Source of the DNA: Scilla litardierei
Taxonomy: Eukaryota; Streptophyta; Magnoliopsida; Asparagales; Asparagaceae
Length of the DNA stretch: 64,000 nt
Assembly: GCA_030789695.1 (NCBI GenBank)
Contig: CM061142.1
Coordinates: 798,363,258 to 798,427,257 of the forward strand
Reading direction: 5' to 3'
The notes beneath the pieces are model-generated. The model did not search any database. It was given only the letters and a program-made list of their open reading frames with translations, and was not told the origin of the DNA. Positions 47,049 through 51,800 of the stretch are shown piece by piece (the first letter of the stretch is position 1; each line of letters starts with the position of its first letter). Made by a program: the position numbers and the translations under genes.

Positions 47049-47850
47049 GCTAGGATAAATAGTTTCTTATGTTGAATTTGGATAGAATTCGAAGAGAATT
47101 AGTGTAGGAACCTAGAATAGTTGGGAGAATTGGCCATCCTCTTGAATTGGTGGTTGTATCCTAGTCAATTCCACTTTCTATCAATAAAAACCCCATATTT
47201 ACCCCCAAATCCATTGCAAATCCTATCACCCTTAATCAAGACTGGAACAAATATAAGCCATTTAGAGCGAACAAGATTTTGTATCCATATTGACTAAAAA
47301 GAAATATCAAATACGCAATTAACAAAACATCACATGTAGCTTACATTGCTGGTTGATGTCTGAAAGTTAACCCATACAGAGTGAATCAAATGTTGCTTAC
47401 TGCTTGACCCCGCATTTCTCCATAAGAACTACACAAAAAAAGAAAATATGTCCATTAAATTAACAAAGGCAGATGCCTCAGGAATTGAAGTTCAACGCTA
47501 GTAGAAATAAAATTGGACCTAAGAAGCCATGCAAGCTTTTAAGTATTGGTCATAGCTGAGATCTATACAAAGACACTAGTTCTTGCGATATATCTAACAT
47601 TTAGCCTGGAACTTACATCCGAGAGGCCATTCAACTTGTCAGAACTCTGTGAGTGCTCATTTCTAGAGTTCCAAACTAGTGATACTTGTACTTTTCCTGG
47701 AAATACCAAAAAAGGATAACCAAGAACCTGAGGCAATTCTATTTTCTGATACTTTTAAACTGCATTCAGTATTATTGCAGAACACTCTAGTGTACCTTTT
47801 GAATATCTTTCAGCTGCTGGAAGGGATGTGTCATATGTTGTCACAGCCAA
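1..47850 (-). CDS. RNA (uracil-C5) methyltransferase of the TrmA/RlmD family, 3' ten exons of a split gene
   Basis: The ten exons listed separately join into 873 nt (291 codons) with no stop. Visible motifs are the SAM-binding motif I ([13 protein letters not shown], 4144-4262), motif IV ([12 protein letters not shown], 3734-3861), ISCGWESF (3491-3644), where the Cys sits where the family's catalytic Cys is expected, and a C-terminal [14 protein letters not shown] split over the last two exons. Its Glu corresponds to the family's general base. Known for the family: SAM-dependent methylation of uridine C5 in tRNA or rRNA. The conserved blocks match a plant subgroup usually annotated as an RNA methyltransferase family protein. 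The N-terminal exons and start lie outside the window to the right, and the stop codon just outside to the left. Every junction keeps phase, and one intron uses a GC donor. Organelle targeting cannot be judged. Inference: a live gene with very long introns, not a pseudogene. Confidence 0.9.
380..650. repeat. Imperfect palindrome a (fold-back repeat) in the last intron
   Basis: The arms at about 380-488 and 537-650 are reverse complements by eye. Both read close to TTCATTTnATCTTC, then a CAnnAAAnATCTA block, then a CTCnTTGAnC block. It is closely related to palindrome b. No coding capacity is seen. Confidence 0.6.
751..1117. repeat. Imperfect palindrome b (fold-back repeat)
   Basis: The left arm at about 751-914 matches the reverse complement of about 957-1117 over most of its length. 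Shared landmarks are GCATnAGCTACC at the outer ends and AATGnACCCAATG-like sequence near the centre. It belongs to the same family as palindromes a and c. Confidence 0.65.
1150..1490. repeat. Imperfect palindrome c (fold-back repeat)
   Basis: The outer ends are inverted versions of CTGTGCATGAATTTTCATnCG. The arms are weaker inside but share the ACCAAAAATCAAGTGAATC block with palindromes a and b. A second, half copy of this type sits at 20770-21024. Confidence 0.55.
1515..1925. repeat. Imperfect palindrome d (fold-back repeat)
   Basis: The arms at about 1515-1685 and 1740-1925 are reverse complements with scattered mismatches, for example GGTGGATGTGATTTAACATA against GAGTATGATTTAACATG. It is related to palindrome e rather than to a-c. 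Confidence 0.6.
1938..2331. repeat. Imperfect palindrome e (fold-back repeat), the best preserved
   Basis: The arms at about 1938-2115 and 2150-2331 pair over about 180 bp. Both contain TTCTGTTGGATGTGA and, near the centre, CATCAAGTGGTT. The spacer is about 35 bp, so a transcript would fold into a long hairpin. Confidence 0.7.
2345..2915. repeat. Inverted-repeat-bounded unit f with pyrimidine-rich core
   Basis: About 85 bp at 2345-2430 matches the reverse complement of 2835-2915; both contain GAATTTTGCAAAAA. The interior (2500-2783) is almost pure C/T/A with CACC and TCC runs. Open frames here are low-complexity artefacts. Confidence 0.6.
2750..2783. repeat. Poly(C) tract of 34 bases
   Basis: An uninterrupted run of 34 C is followed by CGCGCGCG. 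The exact length may be affected by sequencing or assembly. Confidence 0.9.
3226..3305 (-). CDS. Methyltransferase penultimate exon
   Basis: This 80-nt exon encodes [11 protein letters not shown] and [14 protein letters not shown] plus two bases of the next codon. The acceptor CAACAG at 3306 is preferred over a second TTGCAG seven bases downstream (acceptor AG at 3299-3298), since only the former continues the frame from FTE. The donor is CAGAG/GTACTG. Confidence 0.87.
3491..3644 (-). CDS. Methyltransferase exon with the presumed catalytic cysteine
   Basis: This 154-nt exon contains [12 protein letters not shown] and [13 protein letters not shown]. Canonical TrmA proteins have SCNP at this point; this plant subgroup has ISCGW, and the Cys is the candidate nucleophile. 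The acceptor is TTTCCAG and the donor GAG/GTATTA. Confidence 0.9.
3734..3861 (-). CDS. Methyltransferase exon with motif IV (DPPRKGL)
   Basis: This 128-nt exon begins [20 protein letters not shown]. DPPRxGL is the family signature in the active site. The acceptor is GATTACAG. Of two possible donors, AG/GTAAAT at 3733 is chosen because it alone keeps frame with the next exon; CCT/GTAAGG would shift it. Confidence 0.9.
3951..4068 (-). CDS. Methyltransferase exon with SAM motif II
   Basis: This 118-nt exon encodes [19 protein letters not shown] and continues to SWHNTDASI. The acidic VEIN (motif II) normally binds the ribose of SAM. The acceptor is TTTTTTAG and the donor ATT/GTATGC. It is separated from the preceding exon by an intron of only 75 bp. 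Confidence 0.9.
4144..4262 (-). CDS. Methyltransferase exon with SAM motif I
   Basis: This 119-nt exon encodes [17 protein letters not shown], the glycine-rich SAM-binding motif I. The acceptor is TTTGCAG. The only donor that keeps the frame is TGTAG/GCAAGT, a GC-type donor with good consensus. Joined to the next exon it gives KCRSVKCVE. Confidence 0.9.
4781..4894 (-). CDS. Methyltransferase exon after the giant intron
   Basis: This 114-nt, phase 0-0 exon begins [19 protein letters not shown] and ends [11 protein letters not shown]. The acceptor is TGTGCAG and the donor CAG/GTAAAA. FGQANT matches the family's conserved FxQxN block that precedes the methyltransferase fold. A plus-strand reading frame over the same bases is a shadow. 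Confidence 0.9.
4895..5366. other. Unique intron sequence left of the first copia element
   Basis: AT-rich sequence without a recognisable feature, directly after the acceptor side of the methyltransferase exon. It ends in CCCAG (5362-5366), which is repeated at 13871-13875 as the target duplication of the copia element. Confidence 0.6.
5367..6290 (+). repeat. 5' LTR of copia element 1
   Basis: It begins TGTTAAGAC and ends TTTCA, with the PBS three bases later. It matches 12947-13870 end to end. Confidence 0.93.
6293..6304 (+). other. Primer binding site, tRNA-iMet
   Basis: TGGTATCAGAGC follows the 5' LTR. It is complementary to the 3' end of initiator tRNA-Met and is the usual copia primer site. 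Confidence 0.9.
6368..9619 (+). pseudogene. gag, protease and integrase part of copia element 1
   Basis: The likely start is ATG 6368, since the frame from there runs into the gag sequence. A TAG at 6434-6436 replaces an expected Trp (codon 23). Downstream the frame is open to 9619. Domains in order: retrotransposon gag (about 6500-7100), a CCHC knuckle ([14 protein letters not shown], about 7265-7306), a coiled-coil-like stretch (about 7600-7830), a second Cys-rich segment (about 8030-8080), protease (FDSGCSRHM, about 8215), the GAG-pre-integrase WHQKLGHVN (about 8584) with CxxC, and the integrase core with [20 protein letters not shown] and [13 protein letters not shown]. The frame is lost at the TAG 9617-9619; RT continues in another frame. 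Confidence 0.9.
9620..10878 (+). pseudogene. Reverse transcriptase and start of RNase H of copia element 1
   Basis: After a short stretch needing one frame change near 9765, one frame stays open from about 9762. Motifs are [54 protein letters not shown] and the catalytic YVDD (10362-10373), then the link to RNase H. RNase H starts with [12 protein letters not shown] and stops at about 10878, where the usual RKSTSG segment should follow. The rest of RNase H is missing. Confidence 0.9.
10879..12634 (+). pseudogene. Third ORF of copia element 1, joined to pol in frame
   Basis: An Asp/Ser-rich region follows the truncated RNase H without a stop and reaches 11693. The true continuation needs a frame change near 11550, then passes a TGA (11994-11996) before a frame that closes at 12634. 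The central part ([22 protein letters not shown]) resembles the domain often called putative plant transposon protein. The C-terminus is Gln/Leu-rich and likely coiled coil. Such ORFs in Sireviruses are called env-like, but no signal peptide or clear membrane anchor is seen, so the role is unknown. Confidence 0.7.
12655..12945 (+). other. Two polypurine tracts with a spacer
   Basis: AAAGGGGGAGA occurs at 12655-12665 and again at 12935-12945, one base before the 3' LTR. The second should prime plus-strand DNA. The spacer repeats ATCTGTGTGATAAGAATGG. Multiple tracts are typical of Sireviruses. Confidence 0.75.
12947..13870 (+). repeat. 3' LTR of copia element 1
   Basis: It runs from TGTTAAGAC to TTTCA and is followed by the target duplication CCCAG. 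Confidence 0.93.
13871..14774. other. Unique intron sequence between elements
   Basis: AT-rich intron sequence. Apart from the tandem duplication listed next, no gene or element is recognised. Confidence 0.6.
14029..14664. repeat. Tandem duplication, about 340-bp unit, two copies
   Basis: The segment starting GTAAATGAATGTAACCAATA is repeated with an offset of 338-340 bp. Copy one runs about 14029-14327 and copy two about 14371-14664, both ending at TTGGTTCAAAGACTGA. The copies differ at only a few sites, which suggests a fairly recent duplication. No coding is visible. Confidence 0.85.
14775..15252 (-). repeat. 3' LTR (left) of the short gypsy derivative
   Basis: It aligns with 16112-16513 with several indels. 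The motif just inside, ACCTTGTCCTCAAGGT, is what remains of the usual end of gypsy pol (LEDKV in the minus strand). Confidence 0.75.
15800..16086 (-). pseudogene. gag N-terminus remnant
   Basis: ATG at 16086-16084 opens a frame that reads [14 protein letters not shown], then a TAG, then [12 protein letters not shown] and further sequence of the gypsy gag N-terminus, a charged coiled-coil-like region. No capsid-like domain or zinc knuckle follows. From about 15253 to 15800 nothing recognisable is seen. Confidence 0.65.
16112..16513 (-). repeat. 5' LTR (right) of the short gypsy derivative
   Basis: It lies next to the PBS (minus strand, 16100-16111 region) and ends at AAACA before GTGAG. Confidence 0.75.
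16524..16834 (-). repeat. 3' LTR (left) of the gag-less gypsy
   Basis: It runs from TGATGAGAAATCTAGGG to GATCTTATCA and matches 20127-20432. A G-rich polypurine tract (minus strand) abuts it at 16835-16848. Confidence 0.9.
16849..18498 (-). pseudogene. Integrase and chromodomain region of the gag-less gypsy
   Basis: Read leftwards: [15 protein letters not shown] and ADALSRREV (the end of RNase H and its link), the zinc-binding [11 protein letters not shown] and CDICQMHKY, the integrase core with [30 protein letters not shown] and [20 protein letters not shown], then a chromodomain-like end ([19 protein letters not shown]) closing with [12 protein letters not shown]. At least four frame changes separate these blocks. 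Confidence 0.88.
18499..20115 (-). pseudogene. Protease, RT and RNase H of the gag-less gypsy
   Basis: The protease [11 protein letters not shown] lies at about 20070-20096, within 30 bp of the PBS. After one or more shifts a 457-codon frame (19872-18499) holds [45 protein letters not shown] and the catalytic FFDDI (about 19070-19085), followed by RNase H ([29 protein letters not shown]). The frame breaks at 18499. Confidence 0.88.
20112..20123 (-). other. Primer binding site of the gag-less gypsy
   Basis: TGGTATCAGAGC on the minus strand lies three bases from the LTR. The next bases already belong to the protease region. Confidence 0.85.
20127..20432 (-). repeat. 5' LTR (right) of the gag-less gypsy
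   Basis: It matches 16524-16834 and is followed by the target duplication CTATC. Confidence 0.9.
20433..20769. other. Unique intron sequence
   Basis: AT-rich sequence right of the gag-less gypsy, with no recognisable gene, repeat or element end. Confidence 0.5.
20770..21024. repeat. Truncated fold-back repeat, relative of palindrome c
   Basis: It begins TTGTCTGTGCAGGAAATTTTC. It shares with 1150-1490 the order of blocks CATTCTAAAACC, CTCGATCCACTCGTTAC and, inverted, AAAAATCACGTGAATCTAAT. The right arm stops where the gypsy LTR begins at 21025. Confidence 0.6.
21025..21437 (+). repeat. 5' LTR of the plus-strand gypsy
   Basis: It begins TGATGCGGGTGCACC and ends CGTAGCA. The PBS TGGTATCAGAGC lies at 21441-21452. 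Its start interrupts a fold-back repeat. Confidence 0.8.
21463..23260 (+). pseudogene. gag of the plus-strand gypsy
   Basis: ATG 21463 lies 10 bases after the PBS and begins a charged coiled-coil-like N-terminus. A proline/glycine-rich GC-rich segment (about 21840-22270) contains a short repeat, CAAACAGGGGCG with variants, four to five times. The capsid-like part (about 22430-22900) has [12 protein letters not shown] and [11 protein letters not shown], and a stop at 22770-22772. The zinc-knuckle remnant [13 protein letters not shown] lies at about 23070-23105. Confidence 0.8.
23261..25380 (+). pseudogene. Protease, RT, RNase H and integrase start of the plus-strand gypsy
   Basis: Protease [12 protein letters not shown] (about 23315-23350); [41 protein letters not shown] and FFDDI (about 24333); RNase [12 protein letters not shown] and [24 protein letters not shown]; then the integrase zinc-binding start ([11 protein letters not shown]), cut at about 25380. 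There are several in-frame stops, e.g. near 23512, 23818, 24595 and 24808. Confidence 0.87.
25381..27405 (-). mobile_element. Probable copia-type solo LTR, minus strand, without target duplication
   Basis: This 2,025-bp block has TGTGG...CTACA ends. On the minus strand it begins TGTAGGAGGATATATGCCC, a start common in plant copia LTRs. No PBS, coding or second LTR adjoins it. The flanking 5-mers (TCACA, ATAGT) differ. Left of it is gypsy integrase, right of it the gag of a different gypsy. Confidence 0.6.
25925..26095. repeat. GC-rich palindromic GCGGGC repeats inside the solo LTR
   Basis: About 170 bp consist mostly of GCGGGC, GCCCGC and GCGCCCGC units, with TGCAGC in between, inside otherwise AT-balanced sequence. 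Reading frames here are not genes. Confidence 0.8.
27415..27938 (+). pseudogene. gag fragment with zinc knuckle
   Basis: It reads [19 protein letters not shown] and [14 protein letters not shown], a stop, then [19 protein letters not shown] with the knuckle [14 protein letters not shown] (about 27770-27812). It ends by fusion to the element's 3' end at about 27900. Confidence 0.8.
27977..28310 (+). repeat. Gypsy LTR-like segment
   Basis: It contains TTTTGTAATTTTGGGG and, near its end, GAGAGCGGCCTCCTCTC followed by ATCAATAAAAATC. The same order is found in the LTRs of the short gypsy derivative (14775-16513, minus). The right end is approximate. Confidence 0.5.
28410..28640 (+). mobile_element. 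Second copy of the gag-only element's 3' end
   Basis: CACTTGGAGTAGTGTGCCC followed by TTAAGGACAATGTGG and TTCTTTGG parallels 27890-27960. It is a further remnant of the same element type, about 230 bp. Confidence 0.5.
28648..28677. repeat. ATAC microsatellite
   Basis: About seven copies of ATAC lie just before the LINE. Confidence 0.9.
28700..28891 (+). repeat. 101-bp tandem duplication at the LINE 5' end
   Basis: GCTAAAGGAGAAGGGATTTC and the following 80 bases recur with an offset of 101 bp. It lies in the 5' part of ORF1. Confidence 0.8.
28820..29862 (+). pseudogene. LINE ORF1 (DUF4283-like, zinc knuckle)
   Basis: The region 28880-29375 contains [11 protein letters not shown] and [10 protein letters not shown] with stops and shifts. 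From 29390 a clean frame continues with [30 protein letters not shown] and a knuckle [12 protein letters not shown] that ends in a stop. This order (DUF4283 then CCHC) is that of plant L1 ORF1, an RNA-binding protein. 29870-30690 is a decayed linker in which short segments such as GTGGTGCTTCAA are repeated. Confidence 0.75.
30698..31283 (+). pseudogene. LINE ORF2, endonuclease part
   Basis: ATG 30698 starts [13 protein letters not shown]. An APE-type endonuclease follows: ACLLETKVE (metal-binding Glu), GDFNCV (Asp/Asn) and [12 protein letters not shown]. It runs into the Sirevirus LTR at 31284. The last block ([17 protein letters not shown]) resumes at 43862, in a frame shifted by one base relative to 31283. 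Confidence 0.85.
31711..32325 (+). repeat. U3 hairpin array, six units
   Basis: The core GACCGACTAG...CTAGTCGGTC with an 8-bp spacer starts at 31711, 31825, 31950, 32074, 32182 and 32298 (period 108-125 bp). Between cores lie single half sites TTAGTCGGTC and GGACCGACTA. The 3' LTR carries the same array (42412-43026). It lies directly upstream of the TATA box. Confidence 0.9.
32416..32423 (+). promoter_or_regulatory. TATA box of the Sirevirus LTR promoter
   Basis: TATAAATA lies 91 bp after the last U3 palindrome, preceded by a CT-rich tract. The same motif is at 43116-43123 in the 3' LTR. Transcription would start about 30 bp downstream. Confidence 0.7.
33158..33169 (+). other. Primer binding site, tRNA-iMet
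   Basis: TGGTATCAGAGC lies two bases after the 5' LTR. Confidence 0.9.
33183..35460 (+). pseudogene. gag of Sirevirus element 2
   Basis: ATG 33183 begins [12 protein letters not shown]. Two Trp codons have become stops: TAG at 33411 and TGA near 33529. The frame then continues to about 34220 with gag sequence, a Ser/Asp-rich stretch and a CCHC knuckle [14 protein letters not shown] (about 34102-34143). A shift near 34220 leads into an acidic and coiled-coil-rich segment (34225-34749) typical of Sireviruses, then a low-complexity His-rich linker. Confidence 0.85.
35461..37000 (+). pseudogene. Protease and integrase of Sirevirus element 2
   Basis: Protease [12 protein letters not shown] (about 35549-35585); [14 protein letters not shown]; a stop near 35800; then WHRRFGHVN with CxxC (about 35929-36050) and the integrase core [29 protein letters not shown] and [14 protein letters not shown]. 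The frame from 35833 stays open to 37077, but RT continues in another frame from about 36950. Confidence 0.88.
37001..38592 (+). pseudogene. RT and RNase H of Sirevirus element 2
   Basis: [65 protein letters not shown] and YVDD (37643-37654). A one-base loss at about 38031 gives a TAG (38036-38038). In the next frame an RNase H of normal order follows ([28 protein letters not shown]) and closes with a TAA-type end near 38592. RT and RNase H each look complete, separated only by this shift. Confidence 0.9.
38593..39382 (+). other. Leader between pol and the third ORF
   Basis: A 790-bp non-coding leader. Two U3-type palindromes lie at 38865-38892 and 38979-39006, 114 bp apart as in U3, with a half site at about 39021. 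A TATA-like TTATAAGC follows at about 39073-39080. Confidence 0.7.
38865..39006 (+). promoter_or_regulatory. U3-type palindromes upstream of the third ORF
   Basis: GACCGACTAG...CTAGTCGTTC and GACCGACTAG...CTAGTCGGTC are the same 28-bp cores as in the LTR. Their place before a TATA-like box suggests an internal promoter for the third ORF (inference). Confidence 0.5.
39383..41011 (+). CDS. Third ORF of Sirevirus element 2, intact, 542 codons
   Basis: ATG 39383 ([14 protein letters not shown]) is chosen as the first ATG; the longer frame upstream has no ATG. The N-terminus (residues 1-130) is Pro/Ser/Lys-rich with [10 protein letters not shown] folded domain follows (about 150-390), rich in hydrophobic blocks such as [15 protein letters not shown] and [13 protein letters not shown], related to the third ORF of copia element 1. 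The C-terminus is Ala/Pro/Thr-rich. Sirevirus ORFs in this place are called env-like, but no signal peptide or clear membrane helix is seen here. No stop or frameshift, unlike gag and pol. Function unknown. Confidence 0.8.
   Translation: MARTRIPITPSSPSPMTVEPTPTVPDQPTRTPPKRRSKTTQPSSSSPPLKKKRTTTAKPRAQPKPKPKPKQLASPSSFHTPTDSDSEYRPEPETHREPTPPTHPESSSRPRTSTRKPKGKAPMPVGGVDISLCRDDPLCLAAYNCIEHCPLLLEHFVQFSDFLGLADLLSSSGLLDYLRYDPKVNPHPYPRLVKLFYANRIRGQYDGTHSVETTVLGTPTVLTAEILGEILGISSSGLLPSDISVDDITSLDQVVLSQIFHQIPPAMIGVPSKSFKPNAWVLNLILKSCLLPKYGSSSLPSQPFLKLIYAIFMGSSINWARIILDKMDSFECIRKSTKSAHIPFPCLLTLVFRHFRVTLPPDDEHPLGPPLNATAVKKSLAALCHVQRTTPSASASASASAAPPSTLADVVRSIRRLESRQARSKEILCRIARHLDIEVPPSFSDEDELDEEDIEELCRASTRAPEGTSGDAAAASSAGAPESTPVATAPAVDAPTGAPEATTVAAPEIATSAVAPVDIPDVPVTTTSPTEPAAAANLAASS
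41012..41984 (+). other. Sirevirus 3' non-coding region with several polypurine tracts
   Basis: AAAGGGGGAGA lies at 41658-41668, AGGGGGAG at about 41743 and 41903, and AAAAAGAGGGAGAA at 41971-41984 abuts the 3' LTR. Multiple tracts are a Sirevirus trait. A short TA repeat is at about 41264-41276. Confidence 0.75.
41985..43855 (+). repeat. 3' LTR of Sirevirus element 2
   Basis: It carries the same start, end, hairpin array (42412-43026) and TATA box (43116-43123) as the 5' LTR. Confidence 0.95.
43861..45645 (+). pseudogene. LINE ORF2, end of endonuclease and reverse transcriptase
   Basis: It starts with [12 protein letters not shown] and GTSDHAPM (end of endonuclease). RT from 44323: [56 protein letters not shown] at 45235-45237 replaces a Glu codon; the same frame then continues with [11 protein letters not shown] (catalytic FxDD, here FTDD) and LQINWEKSS up to a shift at 45643. 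Confidence 0.88.
45646..46850 (+). pseudogene. LINE ORF2 C-terminus with zf-RVT-like region
   Basis: Broken in several frames. Recognisable pieces are [36 protein letters not shown] and a Trp/Cys-containing end ([13 protein letters not shown]) of the sort found after plant L1 RT. 46850-47020 is the 3' UTR with AATAAAG. Confidence 0.75.
47021..47048. repeat. TG microsatellite at the LINE 3' end
   Basis: About 14 TG units follow the LINE 3' UTR. Confidence 0.9.
47049..47250 (+). mobile_element. Possible gypsy LTR fragment
   Basis: GGGAGAATTGGCCATCCTC followed by TCTATCAATAAAAACC matches the order GGAGAGC..CCTCTC..ATCAATAAAAA seen in the minus strand of the 14775-15252 LTR. No ends are visible. 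Confidence 0.4.
47345..47428 (-). CDS. Methyltransferase exon before the giant intron
   Basis: This 84-nt, phase 0-0 exon begins [11 protein letters not shown] and ends [15 protein letters not shown]. The acceptor is TGTGTAG and the donor AAT/GTAAGC. The next coding block ([13 protein letters not shown]) is at 4781-4894, so the intron between them is 42,450 bp (4895-47344). Family members read through this point as TNNIIFGNRW, which supports joining the two exons. Confidence 0.88.
47617..47696 (-). CDS. Methyltransferase exon ([13 protein letters not shown] block)
   Basis: This 80-nt exon reads [13 protein letters not shown] followed by [13 protein letters not shown]. The acceptor is TTTCCAG and the donor GGAT/GTAAGT. 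It starts with the last two bases of a Gly codon and ends on a codon boundary, so it fits both neighbours. The block is typical of the plant subgroup of this family. Confidence 0.88.
47796..47850 (-). CDS. Methyltransferase exon, most 5' one visible
   Basis: This 55-nt exon encodes [18 protein letters not shown] plus one base of the next codon. The acceptor is CTTGCAG and the donor AAAAG/GTACAC. The extra G is completed by GA of the next exon to give a glycine. The exon that should precede it was not found in 47851-64000. Confidence 0.85.
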
Positions 47851-48395
47851 CTGCAAGTCCAGTGTAAGAAGTCAGAAGCATGCCCCTCTTGAAGCATAAC
47901 CACTTTCTCATCATTGACAAAAAGATATAACAATGTACAATATGCAGTTGTAGTCTATATAACATGGATTGTTGCTGGTTAGAGAATTCCAGCTCAAATG
48001 AAATTTGGACCTCAAAATGATCATCATAGAATTTTATTGATATAAGAAATAATGCAAGATTAGGTATACGACAACAAAATATACAAACCAGCTATTGTCA
48101 TAATATTCATAGATCAGATGCAAGTGTTCTGATAGCATTTTATTTGCATATATCATGGGCGAAGAAATAAAGCACATGTTATACTAAAAGGTCAGTGTTT
48201 TAAGATGGGGGTGTGATTTGAAGTCCAAACTAAAACTCAAATTAAATTTTGTGACATAAGTCACATAACTACTCCAAACCCAAATCAAATGTTTTTCTTG
48301 CAAATTTCTAGTTAACATGCGTATGCTTATTTCGATCATGATGTTTTCTCTCTCAAAAAATTTGATACTCATATAAGCAAACTGCTTAAAGGCAC

Positions 48396-48741
48396 TGATA
48401 CGAGTTGGAGAAGAAGTTAGGACAAAAGGTAGGATTTTTATTGATATTTTTGTGGAACTACAAGATAGAGACTCAATTTGAGAGGAATGCCACTCTCCCA
48501 ATAACCTAGGGCTAATTAATCTAAATTATAACTTCTAACCTCTCACAAATTTCCGCATACCTCACTCATAACCATTGCCCTCTTATTTATAATAAAATCA
48601 TCCCTATTGAGCCACCATCCAAAATTAATAAACTATCAATCCCTAAGGTTTTGCCCTGAAATTACAAAACGGTCACTCCCTATGGTTTTTAAAATTATAA
48701 AACCGCCACTTTCATTTAGGATTTGAGCTGACTGCATAACA
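48396..48741 (-). repeat. 3' LTR (left) of the gag-only gypsy
   Basis: It matches 54039-54382 with moderate divergence. Shared segments are GATTTTTATTGATATTTTTG and GCCCTCTTATTTATAATAAA. Confidence 0.8.
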
Positions 48742-48877
48742 TTGCTCCTCTCCCAACGAGACCCTTGTTCTCAAAAAGGCATTCCAAAAACTGCGGCTGG
48801 ATTGCGCTGATTGGCCCCCGCTTCATATCATATTCCAAATGAGGATGCTTCCTTCTTCTTCCTCCATTGCATGCCCT

Positions 48878-51800
48878 TGTGACGGCCCGTATCTGTAACT
48901 ACCCGTATTTAGTATAAATACTTTCAAAAACATTTTTAAATAACAAGATCTTTAAACTAATTGAGTTTTTAGATACTATTATTAAAATAACTTTTATTCA
49001 CTAATCACTTTTATTAATCACGTTTAATATTTTTCTAATTAGTCTTACTAATTTGTTTCATTATTCACTAATTACTCTTACCAATCACTAATTACATTTA
49101 GTAGTTACTTTTACCTCTCACCAAGAAATCTTTACTAATTATTTTTTTACTAATTACTTTAACTAACTACCATTTACTCTTACTAATTAACTTTACCCTA
49201 GTTAAACCTAGATCAACCTACCCATTGAATCCTGCCTTTATCTGTTGGTGAGATCCAACATCCAATTTAAAATTTCCCCACATCCAGCTAACTCTCCTTC
49301 AAGATGCTCCCCTCACTGTTCCTATAACCACTATGGCTACAACAACATGGCAAATCACCATCGTCTTCCTCAACCCCCCTGCAAAACAAATCATCCAGCA
49401 ACCTTCCTCATCCTCCCTACAGATTCTCTAAGCCAAAACAAACAGGCAATGTCTTCTCCCCCTTGCAAAACAATCGAACAACTCCCTCAACCCAAAACCC
49501 ATCATCTCCTGCAAGGAAACCCTTCTGCAACCCGATTTCACCAAACCAACCAGAAACAATTTCAGCTTCCCCAAAATCAGCCCCAATCAAACAAATTCCA
49601 GAAATCTGAAATAACTTACTTCAGCACCCTTCCAACCAAAATCAACCCAAAATCCTCCATTAAAATTCAGCCCCAAACCAGAAACGATCCATCACCAAAC
49701 CAAAACCCAAACTGAAAATTGAAATCAGATCTTAGAGGGAGATGTTTGAGATCTTAGATCTGAAATGATTTCAGATTTAAACCTACCTAGTCTTCTCTCC
49801 CTCTTCATCTCTCCAGGCAATCAGCCCCATCAACCCCTTCAGGCCGACCCCCTCCCCATCGCCCTGCGCGCCCGCCCGTCCGCTGGAGGCCGCCGTCGTG
49901 CGCTGGGATCGCCGCCAGGTGCAGCTGCACCGGAGAGCGCGCGTCGCCGCTGTTAGGGACGCCGCCGTCGCCGCAAATCGCCGGAGATCGCCGCCCACCG
50001 CCGGAGCTGACGCCGGCGGCCTCCTCTTCCGTGATGCGTCGTCCGTCCTCCCCTTGGCTGTGTGGGTGCTACCTGCTGCAAGCTTTGAACCAAAAAAAAC
50101 GAAGAGAGAAACAAAAAAAAGAGATGAATGAAGGATTGAAGAAGGGAGAGAGAGAGAGAGAGAGAGCAGGTATAACCTTATTGGGTATGAGATCAAGTTG
50201 GGCTTTAGTGTTTTGCATAATGGGTTTAAGTTATATTATTGGGTATGGGCTTATTGGGCTTGTAAAATTATTATTGCTAATTGTGTTATTCTTTAAGATA
50301 AATTGAATGTTTTAATCAGAGTTATTAAGAATTCCTAAGTTTAAAGTTTAAAATTATTGTAAGTTATTATAAGTCTTAAGTTTTAATGTTATTAAGTTTT
50401 AAATTTATTATGTATTAAGTTATTAAGTTTCAAAAAAAAAATTATATAAACTAGTTTAAGTTATGATTTATAACTTAAGTTTGAAGGTTATATATTAAAT
50501 AATGTTAGGAGATAAGTTATAACATGTTAGTTTTTACCCATATTCAAAGTTAGTAGGTGAGAATATTAAACACAATGTTAAGCCATGTAATTAGCTAATT
50601 CGTTAAATGGTTAATATTAGTTAGTGTTATTAATTTAAAAGTTAATTTGATTTCACCATGTTAGTAATTTTTAAAACGATGTTATGTTGATAAATATTAA
50701 ATTAATAAGACGTACCATGTTAGTGCAACCCAATATAAACACCACCCTAGCCAGAGCTCTCAGTAAAATTAAATGAACCCACTTTAAGGATTAACCCGAT
50801 ACTTTGATTATCTCGCGATATATCTAATTCAGTGATTTGTCTAACCAAAACAGAGAACTGTAAGTAGCAACACGTAGTACCCGTCGAGACGAACCCAACG
50901 GCACCAAAATCGCCGAAATCAGGCAAGTATGCAATTTATAGTGAATATGTGAATGTTAACGCTCTTTAGTTTTCTGCATGCAAAGTTCCATAACTCAGTT
51001 TTACATGTCGTACTTGTTAAATCTCACACCCAGTACTTCTGTTAAATTGTTGTAAATATTGCTCGATATTCTTGTAACCATGGAAATTATTGCGTAGAGA
51101 TAAATGGTCATATTATTTAATTGCTGCATGTCTCAAAATGACTAACAAGAGAGTGACATCGTGAAATCGTGCGCCTCGAAGGCGAAATCGTGACTTTCGT
51201 GATGTCATGTGAGTTGACTAGGCTGGCTCGTGTTCCAGCACAAATCTTGGGTGGGGTTAGGGTTGTGCGGCCACTAGGCGTATGACGGGGTACTCTCTTC
51301 AAGGGCACCACCCGTATGCGGTGGGTTAGCGCCAAGCACGGTAAGCCCCCGTGTGAAGAACGACCCACTCATCACGTCCTACCGGCGAGAACCCTATTAT
51401 AGACGTGTGAAACTAACTTGAAACTTGCAAAGTGAAATTGTTACCTCAGTGAAAATTGACATGCCTTACTTTACTCGTCAGATTGTTTAGAACTGCATGA
51501 TAGGATGTATTTACTTTAAAATCAGCATGCTTAAACTTTTTATTGGTATCTCTTTTAATTTATAATTGCCTCTTAAATTCAGTATAAATTTGTGTATCTT
51601 GCCTTGGGTTCTAACTTCTACTTGCAGACCCTTGCTGACATACATTCATATTTTTGGATGTATGTCAGATCCCGAACTATAACACCAGGAGAACTAGTGG
51701 AGATAGCTGGACCAGTAGACCAAGGATCGTTGACTAGTGAACCTTCATTGTAATTCACTCATTTGTTGTACGGGTCATAAGACCCTCTCTTTTCTATTCT

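Noticed and set aside
49245..50306. Pro/Gln-rich and Arg-rich frames as possible genes
   Set aside because: They lie inside the probable solo LTR, have biased composition and no recognisable domain.
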